Part shown: piece after piece, positions 50,791-63,659 of the stretch
Layout: every line of letters begins with the position of its first letter
Numbering within the stretch: position 1 is the stretch's first letter
DNA from: Citrus sinensis
Taxonomy: Eukaryota; Streptophyta; Magnoliopsida; Sapindales; Rutaceae
NCBI RefSeq assembly: GCF_022201045.2
Contig: NC_068558.1
Coordinates: 2,914,001 to 2,978,000, forward strand
Reading direction: 5' to 3'
DNA length: 64,000 bases
Position numbers and translations under genes: made by a program
Notes under the pieces: model-generated
The model's database searches: none
Told to the model about the DNA's origin: nothing
What the model saw: only the letters and a program-made list of their open reading frames with translations

Positions 50791-53700
50791 CAATTTGATG
50801 AAAGTTTTGAGTGAAAAATGTGCATAGTTTTAAACACTTCTCATTAATTAATTGGTTGCCTATCTCATTGAAAATTTATAAGATGATATCTTCCGCTCTT
50901 TCATGCTTTCAGGTACCTTTTAACTTGAGAATATCCTGCATATACTAAATAGTATTTTCCTATTACATTAAAGAATAACAATTGCAAAATATTACTTTAT
51001 AGAATAAAATTTTACTGAAAAATATTACTTTCGGGAGGTTGTGAAAAATTCAACCTAGAGTTGAAAATGGTTGTCATGAATATTCTCGAATCATGAGAAG
51101 AACCTTCCCATCCAGCAATTGCAAATATAAATTGCGTGTCGAATTCGCATGCAGACCTACAGAAATAGTAATAAGTGTAGAAATAATTACCTTAAACCAG
51201 CCAACCACGGGTTCCACTATTTTGCTGGCAGCTGTGCGAGCATCCGATTTGAAATGTAGCCTCGCGTTTTAATTAAGGAAGAAAATTAAAAAAAAAAAAG
51301 GCCCTCGCAAAGTCACAAGTCGTCGCTGCAAATTTTAAAAGCGAAAGAGGCGACTCTCGTGGCATCTGCCTTCGGGACTTCAGTGAAGTATTGGGACACT
51401 ATTTCTTTTAAAAAGGCAATATAATTAAAATTAAAGTTATGTTGAACGTGTGCAAGTGTGACTGCTGCCGGCCACAAATCTGACATCGATTCGGCGGTCA
51501 AGACTCAAGATTGTTTTTTGACGTACATGCGGTAGCGATGCGCATGCTGTTCAATTCCCGCTTTCCCAATTCCCATGCACAATGACAGTGTTCCATTACC
51601 TGGAAATAGACAAATTTAAGGACAGCCGATGACTTCAGGCAGCTCAAAGATTTTATCCAGCTTTCAAAATAAAATTGGAGGGACTTACGGAAAATGTACT
51701 CAGGCAAGTAGTTGCAAATTAAGTGGAAGTAATTTCTTTTTTATATAATTAAAATATGATGTGTATCATAAATAAATAAGTAGAAAAATAAACCAATACA
51801 ATAAATCAATCACATAGATTTTTACGTAAAAATAAAAAATAAAAAAACCACATAACAATAATTCGATATAATCTTAAACTATATAATAATGAGATTACAA
51901 CACAAATTCTTCTCTAAATAATAATATATGCTAATAACATTAAGAATTTTAATATTTTTAGTTTACAATAACAGACTAACATTTATCTCCTAATAAATAT
52001 GTATCTCAAATAATAGCTAACGAGATCATAAAATAAAAATTAAGACTAGTAAAATTGTAGAGGACAATGATAAAAACTTACCGTTCAAATTTAAGAAAAA
52101 ATAAAATTAAAATCATCTTCCAGTCGTCTAAACAAATAATGAAATCCTAACCACCAAATTTAATACCACGCCATTGTTCTCTCTCGTCTTTTCTTCACTC
52201 GTCTTCTGCTATTTCATCCTTAGGTCAGCAGCTTGCTTTCTATTCTTTATACAGCCACGTGATTTTCAAAGCAAAAGTTTGTGAAAAATTTCATCCAAGT
52301 GCAAAACTTAATATTAATTACATATTAAGTAAGTTTTTTTTTTACCTTAAACTTTTAGGCCCCCAAATGAGATGGACCTAACACATACATAAAGAGAATC
52401 ACAAAACAGTATTTTATAAATGATAGACGTGAAATCCTTCTTCAAATTTGTTTTTCATGACATGACTTCAAATTTAATCAAGTTGAAGAATAGTTAGCTA
52501 GTCAAACATGATAAAAATAACCATTCATAAAACACGTAATAAACCAAAAAAAAAAAAAAAAAGAATCTTGAATCCATCAAAGCAATTCAGACATTGAAAA
52601 AAACAAGGCAAGTAACTTGGCAAAGAAAAGAAAACCAACTTGAATTAATTACCTTGAAGGTTTTTGTTAAAGAAAGGTATATCTTGAAGCAAAAACCAAA
52701 ACGAAAATCTAAGGTCCACAATAAAAAAAAAAATTAAAGATCCATAAGAATGAAAATTAAAGGTCCTCATGAACAAAAATCATCTACTAAAATGACAATC
52801 AAAGGTCTACAAAAACAAAAATGAAAGCTAACGAAATCTTAGGGTACAATTACCTTTATGTTCATCTAATCGACATTGGAACAATGTCATTGGAGGCATA
52901 ACGGTCATCGCTTTTGGTTCGTTGGCATCGATCTTGATGAGAGAAATTTTAGGGTTTTATCGCGGGAAAGATGCAGAATTCCATTGATGCAAATTTTGAT
53001 TTTGGCTAAAAAAATATGAGTGGTGATTTTGGAATTAAAATAATTTAAAGATAACATTTTAGATATTAATTACATCCTATATAGATTTTGAGATAATCAG
53101 ATTTTTCAAAGCAAGTTCTTGCTACTTTTTAATTGATAATTATTTACGGTCAATTTGACAAATATAAAGCAATTCCAAAATATCTCTAAGACTGTATGTA
53201 GAAGATTATCTTATCCCTCTCTTTACTAGGAGTAACTTGCCTCGCGGTTCAAAGAGGAGATTAATGTCGCCGAAATACTTGTAATAAAATCTCAAAATGT
53301 GAAAAGTGGTTGGTAAGATAAGATTTCATTAATATTCAGCAACGAGTCCAACGCAAATTAAATTGTTGCCCAGATTGCATCTTCTTGGAAAATTCCGGAT
53401 ACCCCACGTGCGAGCGAGTATTCTTGCAATAATTAATGGTAGCATACCAGCCCATGCACGGAGTTCAGTTTGACTTGTTTCCCGTTGACAGAAACTGGTC
53501 GTCACGCGCTTTGTCTTGCTTGTCCAAGATGACTGAGGAATAAGAACTATATTTGATTTTATTTGACTTGATTTTTGGGTTGAGACGTTGACTTGGAACC
53601 GTCAGTGCTACAGGTATTTGAGTTTGACCTCCCCTCGCCTTTTATTTTATCAGCGTGAACGAGCTGCTTTTCTTTGATAAATTGATAATTACAAGTCTTA

Positions 53701-53993
53701 CCCTTTATCCCAAAAAAAAAAAAAAAAGTACAAAAATTACAAGTCAGACCTACTCCCAATCCCTTACAAACAAACTGGCCTATCTTTTGGAAAATATGTA
53801 GAGTGTTCTTTGTAATCATTACATCGTTATTTTGTTAAAATTAAGGATATTAATAAAATTATATATATATATTGGAGAATATTTTTTTCTTTTCTATATG
53901 TCAATGTATTAAGATATGTATCTTTTGTTTATTAGTGGCATTCTCGTCACTTTGTGAAAATGATGATGTTTTATATATATAAATTTTCTAATT

Positions 53994-54127
53994 CAGAATT
54001 TTAAAGTGCGGAAAAATTTAGAAAAACTTAAAAATTGTGCGGTTTTAAATCTTTATTTTATAATGTTATTAAATCCCACGGTTTTAAAGTTTTCTCGAAT
54101 GTTTCTCACACTTTAAGATTTTGGACC
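53994..54127. repeat. Foldback (MITE-like) element A
   Basis: The left arm (CAGAATTTTAAAGTGCGGAA onward, including GAAAAACTTAAAAATTGTGCGG) pairs imperfectly with the right arm (CCACGGTTTTAAAGTTTTCTCG to CACACTTTAAGATTTTGG). Shares motifs with the foldback at 56742-56887. Confidence 0.6.
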
Positions 54128-56688
54128 AAAAAACAGATAATGAAGATATTTTCATTTTAATAGAGTGAGGATGACACTAAAATTAAAAAAGTATAAATTT
54201 CAAGATATTGTAGACTGTGTTTTTTTTTTTTATTACTTAATTTTTCTTTGACGAGAATATTTCCATTTTAATAAAATAAGAATGTGGCTAACAGATAAAT
54301 TGAAAGACAAATAAAATATAAAATCTATTACAATATATTTTATCTTGTAGTGTATTAAAATATATATTTTCTTTGTCTTTCAAAACTTATTTTTCTTATT
54401 TTAATAGTTTAAAAGATCCCTCATTAAAAAGTTTATTCTATACATATATTAAATTGGCCCATTTTGATAACATAATATTTAGTGTATGAGCTTGATCAGT
54501 GGCATTTTATATTAGATGAGTCGCACCTGTTCACAATTCCATATAACACATGTTCAAAGTGATCCAAATCGATGAACAAATTATTGTAATTGACAAGCGC
54601 ATGCCGTGCTACAGTTAAATTGCCAAAACAATGTACGTAGCACATTTTTCCTTTCATGGTGGCCCTCATAACGTCGAGTTACAATAAATCATAACGCGAT
54701 AATGATTTAGCGTGCAAGTCCAATGGGCCAGCAGCAATATTCAACACTGAAAGTTAAATTAAAATTTTGTCTTTTAATAATTGTCTATCAACAATTTGCG
54801 GTCCAATTTTTATTGAGCCGATTTGCCTTCCTTGCTCCAGCAGCCGTTGCTTCTGCTGCCGCCCATTATTGCCGGCTCTCCCGCCATCGGCTGCACAAGG
54901 TAAGGTCAACTTGAGGCTTCAATGATTTCTTTTAGTTATTTCGTACATCATAATGATTATTAATACATGAACAAATGATTTTACGTAATTTGGGACTTTA
55001 GATGCTATTATATATTAATAGTTGTTTGCTGTAATTTGGGTGTTTATTGATTTTCATTTGCATTAAATTTTTTTTTTGGGAATCTAGACTAGAATTTGAT
55101 ACATTTGAAATTGAAAATCCAAATAAAAACTTATACTCAAACTTTCAATGAATCGATCCAAAATATATATTTCAACCGAATTAAATTCAGTTCGGTTCGA
55201 TTTGGATTCGAGTCTCAAACCTAAATTGGGTTGAATTCTTCAACTCAAAGGGGTATGAATTTCAGTGTAGATTTTGAGTGAAAATGGACATAAATTTTGC
55301 TACACCACACTTCAACAACCTTGGGGAAAAAAGGAAAAAAAAAAAAAAGAAGAAGCATATTGTTGCGCTGCCACCTAAAATATAGATTAATTGTAATCAG
55401 AAAACAAGACAACTAAATTTTCGTTTACACGTTTTATTTTAGAGAATATCCCCTAAAATATAGATTGGGGAGCAACTGCGCTGCCACCTTAAAAATGGTG
55501 AATGGATGAGACCCACCAGTTCAAATTTTATGTCTTCAAATTAGTTCACGAATATCTTGTGATATTGAAACAAAAAGTTGTGTATGTCGTAAACAAAAAT
55601 GAACGGGCCACCGAATACGACGTTGTTGGAGCATTGGTTGCCCGTGCAGTAGGGTGTATACTTTATACTGATAAGCTGTTGCTATCAATTGGCAAGACGA
55701 AAGGACCACGAAATTAATAGCGATCAAATATCTGCACATCCGGTTAAAAGATTCCACGATGCAATTCCGAGAAATTATAATTCGACTAGATAATTCTTTT
55801 CTGCTGAAGAGATTAAGTGAAGATGATTAAGCACAAGTGAGAGTGACTCCGATTCCACCGATAATCTGATCGAAGGACACGTAGATTTTAAGAATTATCC
55901 TAACTTTGAGATAAACTTAGGACGGTTTAAGAAATTTGTTATTGTTCTTTTCTTTTCTTTTTTTTTTATTGGAGGATGTTTTATTTAGGCTCCGTAATTT
56001 TTATAAATAGAGTTTTTTTCATAAAAAAATTTAATTGTTTGGTTGTCAATAAAAAAATTTATTAAAAATTTATGAAATTATTTTAATAGGTAAATTTTTT
56101 AAAATTATATTATGAAAAAATAAAATAAGATTGTCAAATAAGTAGAGAATATTTTAAATATTTTAACATTTAAAAAAAACTTTTCGATCTCTACTTCTAA
56201 AAACGCAAAATTTGAATTTTTACTAGTAAAGAAGAAAATGGCTTATTTAAACTTCAAAAACTCTATTAGAAAAACAACCAAATAACAACAAAAATATGGC
56301 AAGAGTTTAATAAATTAAATAAACACTTATAACTATTAAATAAGTCATGTCTTAAACTATTTTTTAGATCAACGAGAGCGACACCATATATGTTTTGAGA
56401 ATTGAGAAAAGAGATGGAATCTCGACATTAATGATGACTGTTTAAATTATATGTAAATGTGTGTCTATTCCTAAAATGTGAAACCTACCCATACATTGGA
56501 ATAAACTTTAAAAATCTGAGATCAGTCATTGTTATTCCTCAGGAAGTTATTATTTCGTGTGGATGGGGAGGTTAAATGTCAGCAAAATGGGTCCAATATA
56601 ATGAAATTGCAGGCAGGTAAGTGTCCTTTTTGTTTTGAGTATAGTTTGATTTTAGCATATAGGTTCAATATATATGTGTGTATACACT

Positions 56689-56736
<48 letters not shown>

Positions 56737-56741
56737 AATGT

Positions 56742-56887
56742 TACAATTTAAAATTTTAATGTGCGGAAAAGTCCGAGAAAACGTATAAACCGTACGATTT
56801 AAGAAATTTAAAACTTAAAGTACTTAAACCGCACGATTTATTCATTTTCCCAAATTTTCCCACATATTAAAATTCCAAATTAAAATA
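56742..56887. repeat. Foldback (MITE-like) element B
   Basis: The left arm (ATTTTAATGTGCGGAAAAG, then CGTACGATTTAAG) pairs with the right arm (CTTAAACCGCACGATTT, then TTTTCCCACATATTAAAAT). Same family as the element at 53994-54127 by the shared GTGCGGAAAA motif and layout. Confidence 0.65.
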
Positions 56888-57188
56888 TTTGGCATAAACT
56901 AAAATACACATAATTATTAATTTATGGAGGAAGAAGCTACATACATTTCCACAGTGGCATTCCCGAAAATTTATTCGCACATTTGTTTCACAAGTTGACT
57001 AAACTCTACAACAAACGAATACTCAATACATATCCTAGACCGATCGAGGATTTATTAAAAGAAAACTACTCCTTAATTAATTAAACCCAACTGGCATAGT
57101 AATTAACCACTAATCCTTCATCTTCTAACGGCAAAGCCAAAGTGTTGATAATTTGATTGGACTTCAATACTTAATCAGCTTAGTGATC

Positions 57189-58412
57189 TCAGAAAACCAA
57201 GTCATGCAATCTCTGGCAAACCCTTGAAGTCTCAACGCCAAGTCTTGAGATTTTAACCTACAAATTGTACCAAATGGAAATCACTATAATTAGTTAACTT
57301 GAACATATTAATTACATATGATTAGCTTCTGATAATTAAACTAGAGCAAATGGCATACACTGCTTAATTACCTGGGCATGAACTGAGTGAAAAACTTTAT
57401 CACCAACAGTAGAAAAGCTAGCACTGACGACTTCAGCACCTTCTTCTTCAAGAATACTAATAACTTCATACAACATGAAGCTCCTTTGCAACCCACTTAT
57501 CAAAATCACTTCAATACTAGAACCCAAGTCTCTTAATTCAACCACGGGCAAGTTTGAACAAAAATCATTCGTTTCATCCATAATGTTATTAATATTGTTT
57601 GGTTTTATTGACTTCATTGCTCGTTCCTTCATTCCCTTCAGCTTATCTACTCTTTCTCTCAGCTGCTTTATGTAGCAGGAAGCTAAATCCAGCTGATCTT
57701 GCTGCGATATCATATCCTGCAACACAATTAACAATGTTAATCTGGTGTTATTGAAATCTGCAATAATATTTACTGGGCAGCAACCAAAAACAAACAAACA
57801 ATTAATGAACATATTAATGAAAGGGCCCAATGTAGGAAAGGTCATTTTCTTAAATCTCATCCAGAATCCAAAGTAACAGTACAAAATTATCTTCAAGGAG
57901 ATTTCATATCGTATCATCATTTGTAATCTACGAAAATGTAGTACTTCACTAGCACAGACAACAGCTGGTCACATCAACTGAGAGGACGACACACTCGCAC
58001 CGCAGTTCCCCCCCCCCCCCCCCCGGGGAGTCCCCTCTAATATTTTAATAGGGAGAAAGGGACTATAAAAATATTCCATAAAAAAAAACAAAAACCTAAG
58101 CAATTTTTAGTTTTTTTTTTTTTTTAACCTAGAAAGGGTTATATATATGAAATGAATAATGAATATATCCGAGTAATTTATAAGATTAAATGAGGAAAAG
58201 GAAATTGTTAAAAAGGGGAAGGATTGATGATCAGTTACGTTACCCAGCAAGGTCTAGGGGAATTAAATGGATAGAAGTACCTTGGAGGCTTTGAAGTGGT
58301 GAGAAGGAATGAGAGAAGAAAGCTTGAAGCATAAAGATTTCATGTGATCTCTGCGATTCTTTTCGATGGTTTTTCGGTCAGGTTTTGATGATTGATCGCT
58401 TCTTTTCTTCAT
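57189..58412 (-). CDS. bHLH transcription factor (bHLH162-like)
   Basis: Minus-strand exons 58412-58281, 57716-57372 and 57257-57189 give 181 aa. Seen: the basic region and first helix KPDRKTIEKNRRDHMKSLCF, then KLSSLIPSHHFKASK; the second helix after intron 1, DQLDLASCYIKQLRERVDKL; and a C-terminal ACT-like segment with VELRDLGSSIEVIL, FMLYEVISILEEEGAEVV, and the end RLGVETSRVCQRLHDLVF. The RKTIEKNRR basic region lacks the His of the classical H-E-R triad but keeps Glu and Arg, as in the bHLH162 subgroup. An in-frame ATG at 58481 would add 23 residues. I prefer 58412 because a TATA box (TATATAA, about 58521-58527) would place the transcript start near 58490, and relatives begin MKK followed closely by the basic region. 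Target genes are unknown. Confidence 0.88.
58008..58028. repeat. Poly-C run followed by GGGG in bHLH intron 1
   Basis: 17 C then 4 G, the same C(n)GGGG arrangement as at 34786-34814. Confidence 0.85.
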
Positions 58413-58518
58413 TCTCCTCCACTCTCTGTGCACTTCTTCTCGCCAGAAAGAGAGACTACAGAGAGAGTTGGATGAATCCAAAGAGTTTTTGTAGCGTTTG
58501 CATTCAAACTCCTAAGCT

Positions 58519-58528
58519 GATTATATAG
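58519..58528 (-). promoter_or_regulatory. TATA box of the bHLH gene
   Basis: CTATATAA on the minus strand, about 110 bases upstream of the preferred start codon and 40 upstream of the alternative one. Confidence 0.5.
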
Positions 58529-60129
58529 GCAATAGAGAAGGGAAATGTCATACGAAACCTCTCACTGGCCTGCATTAATTGTTCAATACGAATGACCAAC
58601 CGTGGGACCATAAACCTGAGGATTAAGGCTGTAAAGGTACTTTTTATTAATCGACCCCTGCTTGTCTGCTGAAATCAGCTTATAATCCTGAGGTTTTACA
58701 AATATATTACTTTAGTCCTCTCCGGTAAATGCTTTCACTTTTGAACTTGTAAAAATTCAACAGACTACTTTTCAAAAAGAAAAAAAAAAGTTAACAGGCA
58801 AAAGGCATTTTAAACGAAACAAATTGTTGTCTCCTACATTTCATTTCATTAATTTGAGGTGAAAGATAACTATTTAAGAAAAATGAGTGGAATAATAGAA
58901 TAATTAATATGTTTTTGACGGTCAAAGGTAATTAGAGAAGACTTAAATGAAATATTTTTGGATCCTTTTGGTTTGTCAAATTTTTTAAAACAAAAAGACA
59001 AGGAGCAAAATGAAAAAAACTCAATGAAACAATAATAAATCAAAATCTCGATTGAATGGGCTGCTTGAGCCACATGAGATGCTTTTGGACCTCTTGCTGT
59101 AGATAATTAGACAGTTAGCTTAGAATGGTATTGTTTTTTCATGTCATCGCTTATTATATGGGTTTTGGTTATGGTAAGTATGTCATGTATCTTGACCTCT
59201 TCTTCGGGGAAGCGGCTATCTACCTGATTCTTGACCTTGACTTTTCCTCCGCGTTCACCGACCACTTTTTTGTACCTGAGCTTCTGTTCCCCCCCCTCTC
59301 TTTTAATTAAAAAAATCACTAGCATCACTTACTTTAACATCAACATAGTCTAGCAGTCCCAAAAAAAAAAAAAAAAAAAACCTTCAACACAGTCTATACG
59401 TTAGAATTAATTGGTATGTTATTCTCATGCAAGTACGAAAATTTCGACTTAAAAAACACGATATTGTGGGGGGGTTGGGGGTTGGGTGTTGTTGGGGGGG
59501 GGGGGGGGTGTGGGGAAGGGGGGACACTGAGGGACACTAATTTACCATGTGGGCAAGTAAAATTTTATGATAAAATTGACCATTGTACGAATTTGCAGCA
59601 CGTTACAATTTTCTCTTCATCGTTACAAGTCATGATGAGGGTCCGACTTGGAATTGGAAGATGTAATGTAAGTAAATATTTTCCAAGAATACGGACACTT
59701 TTCCAAGCCATTTTTTTCTTAATCAGGCAAATTAATCGTTAAAATCAACGCGTCTCCGCGCTTTAAAACGGGGAGCATGCCAGGGATTTTGAAGGCTAGC
59801 CAACAATGTGGAAATTGACGGAACTGATCCAGCCGAAGTTTCAAGGCTTTCATTATGACTGTACGGACTTGGATTTGCGTGACTAGCAACAGCCAACAGC
59901 TCATAGCCTCATTTGTATGCTCATATTCATTGGAAGAATTTACTGCGTTTTAACAGTTGTTAACAACAGAAGGCTGAGAAATAGAAATTTAAGGCTGAAT
60001 TCTTGACATTGAAATACGTCATAATGCTGAATGCTCAGACGAACAACATTCCGCATTAAATCAAGGGTTTGTTTGTAATTGTCGTAGGCAAGCATACAAT
60101 AGATAAAAGTGTTTGGTAACACCTGGGTA
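58529..60129. other. Intergenic spacer
   Basis: No gene supported. G-rich runs at 59468-59522, including a 15-base G run near 59494-59508, and a poly-A run at 59361-59380. Confidence 0.4.
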
Positions 60130-60137
60130 CTTATCCT

Positions 60138-61146
60138 TAGGGTTGGGCAAAATCGGGTTAGGGTTGGGTTCGGATCAACCCGATCGGGTTTCGGGTTGGT
60201 CAAGTTGAATAAAATTTCATCCGAATTCAACCCAAATTTATAACCCGATTCGATCCGATCCGAATATATTTGGATCGAATCGGGTTATAAATTCGGGTTG
60301 AATTTGGATCGGTTCGGGTTCGAAACGGGTCGAATTAGAAAAAGACTTATTAACATTTCACTTCCAGTCTTCCACACGTCACTTTCACAAATATCATCAC
60401 CATCAAGTTCCAAAGCTCAAACTCAAAGCTTCCAAAACTCGATTCTACAACCAAAATTTGAGTTGCTGCTTGCTGGGTTAATGGAGCTTGAATCGGATCA
60501 GATGATGGTGGAGGAATGGAGGCTTGGAGGTGGCGCAGCAAATCTGGTACTTTGTAGTAGTAGATCGGTCGATCGGAATCAGATCAAGATCCTCGCAGAG
60601 GCTCGGTGGTTGCTGCGTGGTGGTCGGCTGCAGCTTGCTTCGTTAAGGTGACGGGTTGTGTGGCTGTCGGTGGTGGGTTTCAAGTTGCAGGCGACGGGCT
60701 GTGTGGCTATCGGTGGTGGGTTCCAAGTTGCAAGCGGGAGGGCGTCGCTTGTGGGTGGATGACGCACCGGTCGGCAGTGGGCTGCTCACTGCTGCTTGAG
60801 TGCTTGTGCAGTTGTGCCATATGCAGTGGTTAGACCTTTGTTTGTAAGGGTTTGTGTGTGTGGATCGTGAGTGTTAAGAGGTGTGTGTGTGACAGTGAGT
60901 GTTTAGGAATTAGGATAAGGTTTGGCGGTTATGATTTTGATTTTGTATTTGTTTTTTTTTTTTTTTGTAATTTTGTGTCAACCTAATCGGGTTTTCAGAT
61001 CGGATCGGGTTTCAACCGATCCGAACACGACCTGATCGAGTTGACACAATTGCACCCGATCGGGTTCTATTCACAACATGATCCGATCCGAATCCGAAAA
61101 TTTTTCGGGTTGGATCGGATCGAGTTGGGTATTTTGCCCACCCCTA
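60138..61146. mobile_element. hAT-like non-autonomous element with GC-rich interior (1009 bp)
   Basis: Ends TAGGGTTGGGCAAAAT and, inverted, TAGGGGTGGGCAAAAT. Flanking 8-mers CTTATCCT (60130-60137) and CTTATACT (61147-61154) match at 7 of 8, an aged hAT target duplication. Subterminal regions are rich in CGGGTT/GATCCGA motifs on both sides. The interior (about 60360-60960) is GC-richer, with an open frame of 117 codons and repeated GGTGGGTTCAAGTTGCA-like units; its origin is not recognised. Terminal repeats resemble those of the 733-bp elements but the rest differs. Confidence 0.8.
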
Positions 61147-61154
61147 CTTATACT

Positions 61155-62063
61155 TAAACAGTCCAAGGGACTGCACAACACTTCAATATTAAAACAGCCT
61201 AAAATTTTATAGTGGAGCTATTGGCACCCCTACATTATTCTTACAAAACCCTACTTTAAATAAAATTACAATTAAGAACAATTAAAAATTAAACACATAT
61301 AAATTTTTTTCCAACAAATTACTGAATTCATTATCAATCATTTTTAAAAAAATCTATATGTTACTTCCTATTTAACTAAAATAAATTGTATAAATTTAGA
61401 ATAATCTATTGTTCTCTTTTGATTTCTTATTGATTAAATATTTTTATGCTTAAAATTGCTCTGAAATTATAATTTGAAATATGTGTTATTTCAGTCAATG
61501 ATTAACACTAAAAAAATTATCACCCATATAAATTTTTAATTTGTGTGTAGAGTAATATAAAATTGAAAATAATTAAAAAATAGCACAATAATACTTTTGA
61601 GTTTTAAGAATAAAACAAATCAAATAAAAATTGAGAACTTAAAAAAGTGTATCTCAAAAAAAGAATATTTTCAAAAACAAAATGAATATAACTAAAAATG
61701 GGATTTTATGAGGAGATCATAGGGTGCCAATAGTCCAACTCAAAATTTTACTGCCCAATTGGGCTATATAACTAGCGGGTACACGGAACTGGCATGCTAC
61801 GTCTAACAACTAATAATAAGATAACAGAAATCTCACTTTGTGGTCATTGTCCATTTTTGTCATTCTGTAGCTTAGGTACCGATAAATTGGGCAACTACCC
61901 AGTTTTGGTTGTATCAAGAGTATGATGATTTGGATACATCCAATCATACAAAAAGGAAGTAATTGCCTGATCATGGTATAATTTGATACTGAGGAAGCAA
62001 AGAATTAATCAGCTATGTTTCTTAATTTCTAGGGCAAGTACTAGATTTAGTGAAGATATCATG
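61155..62063. other. Intergenic spacer
   Basis: AT-rich 3' flank of the mutase-fold gene. No gene seen. Confidence 0.4.
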
Positions 62064-63659
62064 TCAGTTACAGTTTGGTGGGTTTAAGCATTTATATACA
62101 GCAGATGCAGGCTGTTTGTAAGTGGGTATGCTACTGGTATCAACAAACCTGACCTCCCCTGGTGCGAACGAAAGTTCTCTGTGCCTGAAACAAAATAAAA
62201 GGCACAAACCGTCAAACTTGGTCACTTCTTGAATTGAGAGCGGCAGGTAATGGCTGCAGGGTTACCTTCGAAGGTCAAGACCAATTAATCCAGCTTGAAG
62301 GATTGATAAATTATCAGAATCTGGCGAGACAATTATGACTGTGTCTTCAGAGTACTGAGTCTCAAGAATTGACATTAGTTGTGTAACACGAACAAATACA
62401 TCTGCGACACTCTCATTTGGGGTTCCATCATCTGTAGGAGGAGGTTTGATTGTTGGAGAAATGCCATCTGATACATATACCTTAACCATCCCAAAAAAGG
62501 CAATTGGACAACCATGAGGATCTTGAGACATATGAACACTCTAAAATGAGGCTATCAAGCTAGAGTTAAATTTTGTATAAAATTATACATTTTTCCATGA
62601 ATTACCTAATAATTTAAATAAAAATTACAAAGAATAAAGACATTTTAGTTGCAGATAGATGGATAGATACATATCTTACGTCTGAAACAGATTCCAATTT
62701 CTTGCCTTCATAAGATCCCAATCCACGAGCATCCAGGAAGCTATACTCAGGAACTATATAACTGCAATGAATAAGAAACTCTTTGGACCAATTGAAAAAA
62801 CAAATATTGTACCGGCATTATCGTTCCACATTTTCCTAGGATTCTGGTATATTTATTATTTACAGTCCATATACATGGTATAACAAATTAAGTATGCCGG
62901 AAGAAGAAGGCCGGTTTTATTTCCTAAACATGAATGATTGAACAAAGCAATTTATCTGTATTAAGCATGATCCCCAAATTTGTCTCAGCGTGACCTAGCA
63001 AAAGAAGGAAAATGCAGAATTTGCTTACCTTCGGCTAATCCCATTAACAGAGGCAATAACCTCAGCAGCCTGGTAAGCTCTCTGAGTAATTGAAGGCCAA
63101 ATCCAGCATCCCCTATCACAGGCCGCCATTGCTTTCAACTTAAATGCAGCCGTTACTGTCTGCTTCTTCCCGGTCTCCGATAACCCGCTATCAACAGATG
63201 TTTTTGCAACTGGGTTCGTGTTGACTATCCCGAAGCTCTCATATTCAGACTCTCCGGCCCTCACCAGATAGTATCTTATCAAATACCAACCAAAATGTAA
63301 CATCACAGAATCACAATTGAACCCAATTGAAGTTAGGTATACAAGAATTGCATGAATTTAAGAACAGTAATGTTTGAACTCAGAACACTGACTAATTCTA
63401 TAAGAAAGCAGAAAGCTGGATTATTAAATTACCTGTTGCTGAGTCGAAGTGGGGGCATCTGAAACAGGCCTCGGGCGCCGGCAACTTGTACAGAAAATGG
63501 GTTGAGCTGAGAAGTGAGGGAGATAGAGAGTGTGAGTGCAGGGAGGAGGTGACGCCGGCTGATTGGTTTGTGGGAATGGTTGGGGTTTTCATAGGTAGAT
63601 GATGGTAATTTGGGAGTTATGGAAGCACTTGCAGTGCAGAATTTAGTTATTGTATACAT
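62064..63659 (-). CDS. Phosphoglycerate-mutase-fold protein lacking catalytic His
   Basis: Minus-strand exons 63659-63433, 63274-63029, 62761-62680, 62480-62266 and 62184-62064 give 296 aa. The Ser/Thr/His/Pro-rich N-terminus (MYTITKFCTASASITPKLPSS onward) is a likely plastid transit peptide. The mature part has the histidine-phosphatase fold layout: YYLVRAGESEYESF, GLSETGKKQ, WIWPSITQRAYQAAEVIA, LDARGLGSYEGKKLE, NESVADVFVRVTQLM and VIIVSPDSDNLSILQAG. The defining RHG motif reads RAG (residues 81-83), and the second His (normally SHG) reads SPD (237-239), so classical phosphatase or mutase chemistry is unlikely. Relatives of this type are, from memory, annotated only as phosphoglycerate mutase family. 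An alternative acceptor at 62541/62542 would start exon 4 at 62540 and add 20 in-frame residues. Its role is unknown. Confidence 0.87.

Larger units (their letters stand above)
50791..57188. other. Long gene-poor spacer (6.4 kb)
   Basis: AT-rich, with two related foldback elements (listed separately), a (TA)n(GA)n tract at 56693-56736, and MITE-like pieces near 55360-55385 and 55440-55495 (GCGCTGCCACC and ATAGATTGGGGAGCAACTG) that echo the 36 kb MITE. Open frames here are short and lack family features. No gene is supported. Confidence 0.45.

Noticed and set aside
55502-55757. Overlapping 71- and 73-codon frames on opposite strands
   Set aside because: Short, no motif, and lying in repeat-like DNA.
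60298-60651. 117-codon open frame inside the hAT-like element
   Set aside because: Not recognised as transposase or host protein; kept only as a note in the element entry.
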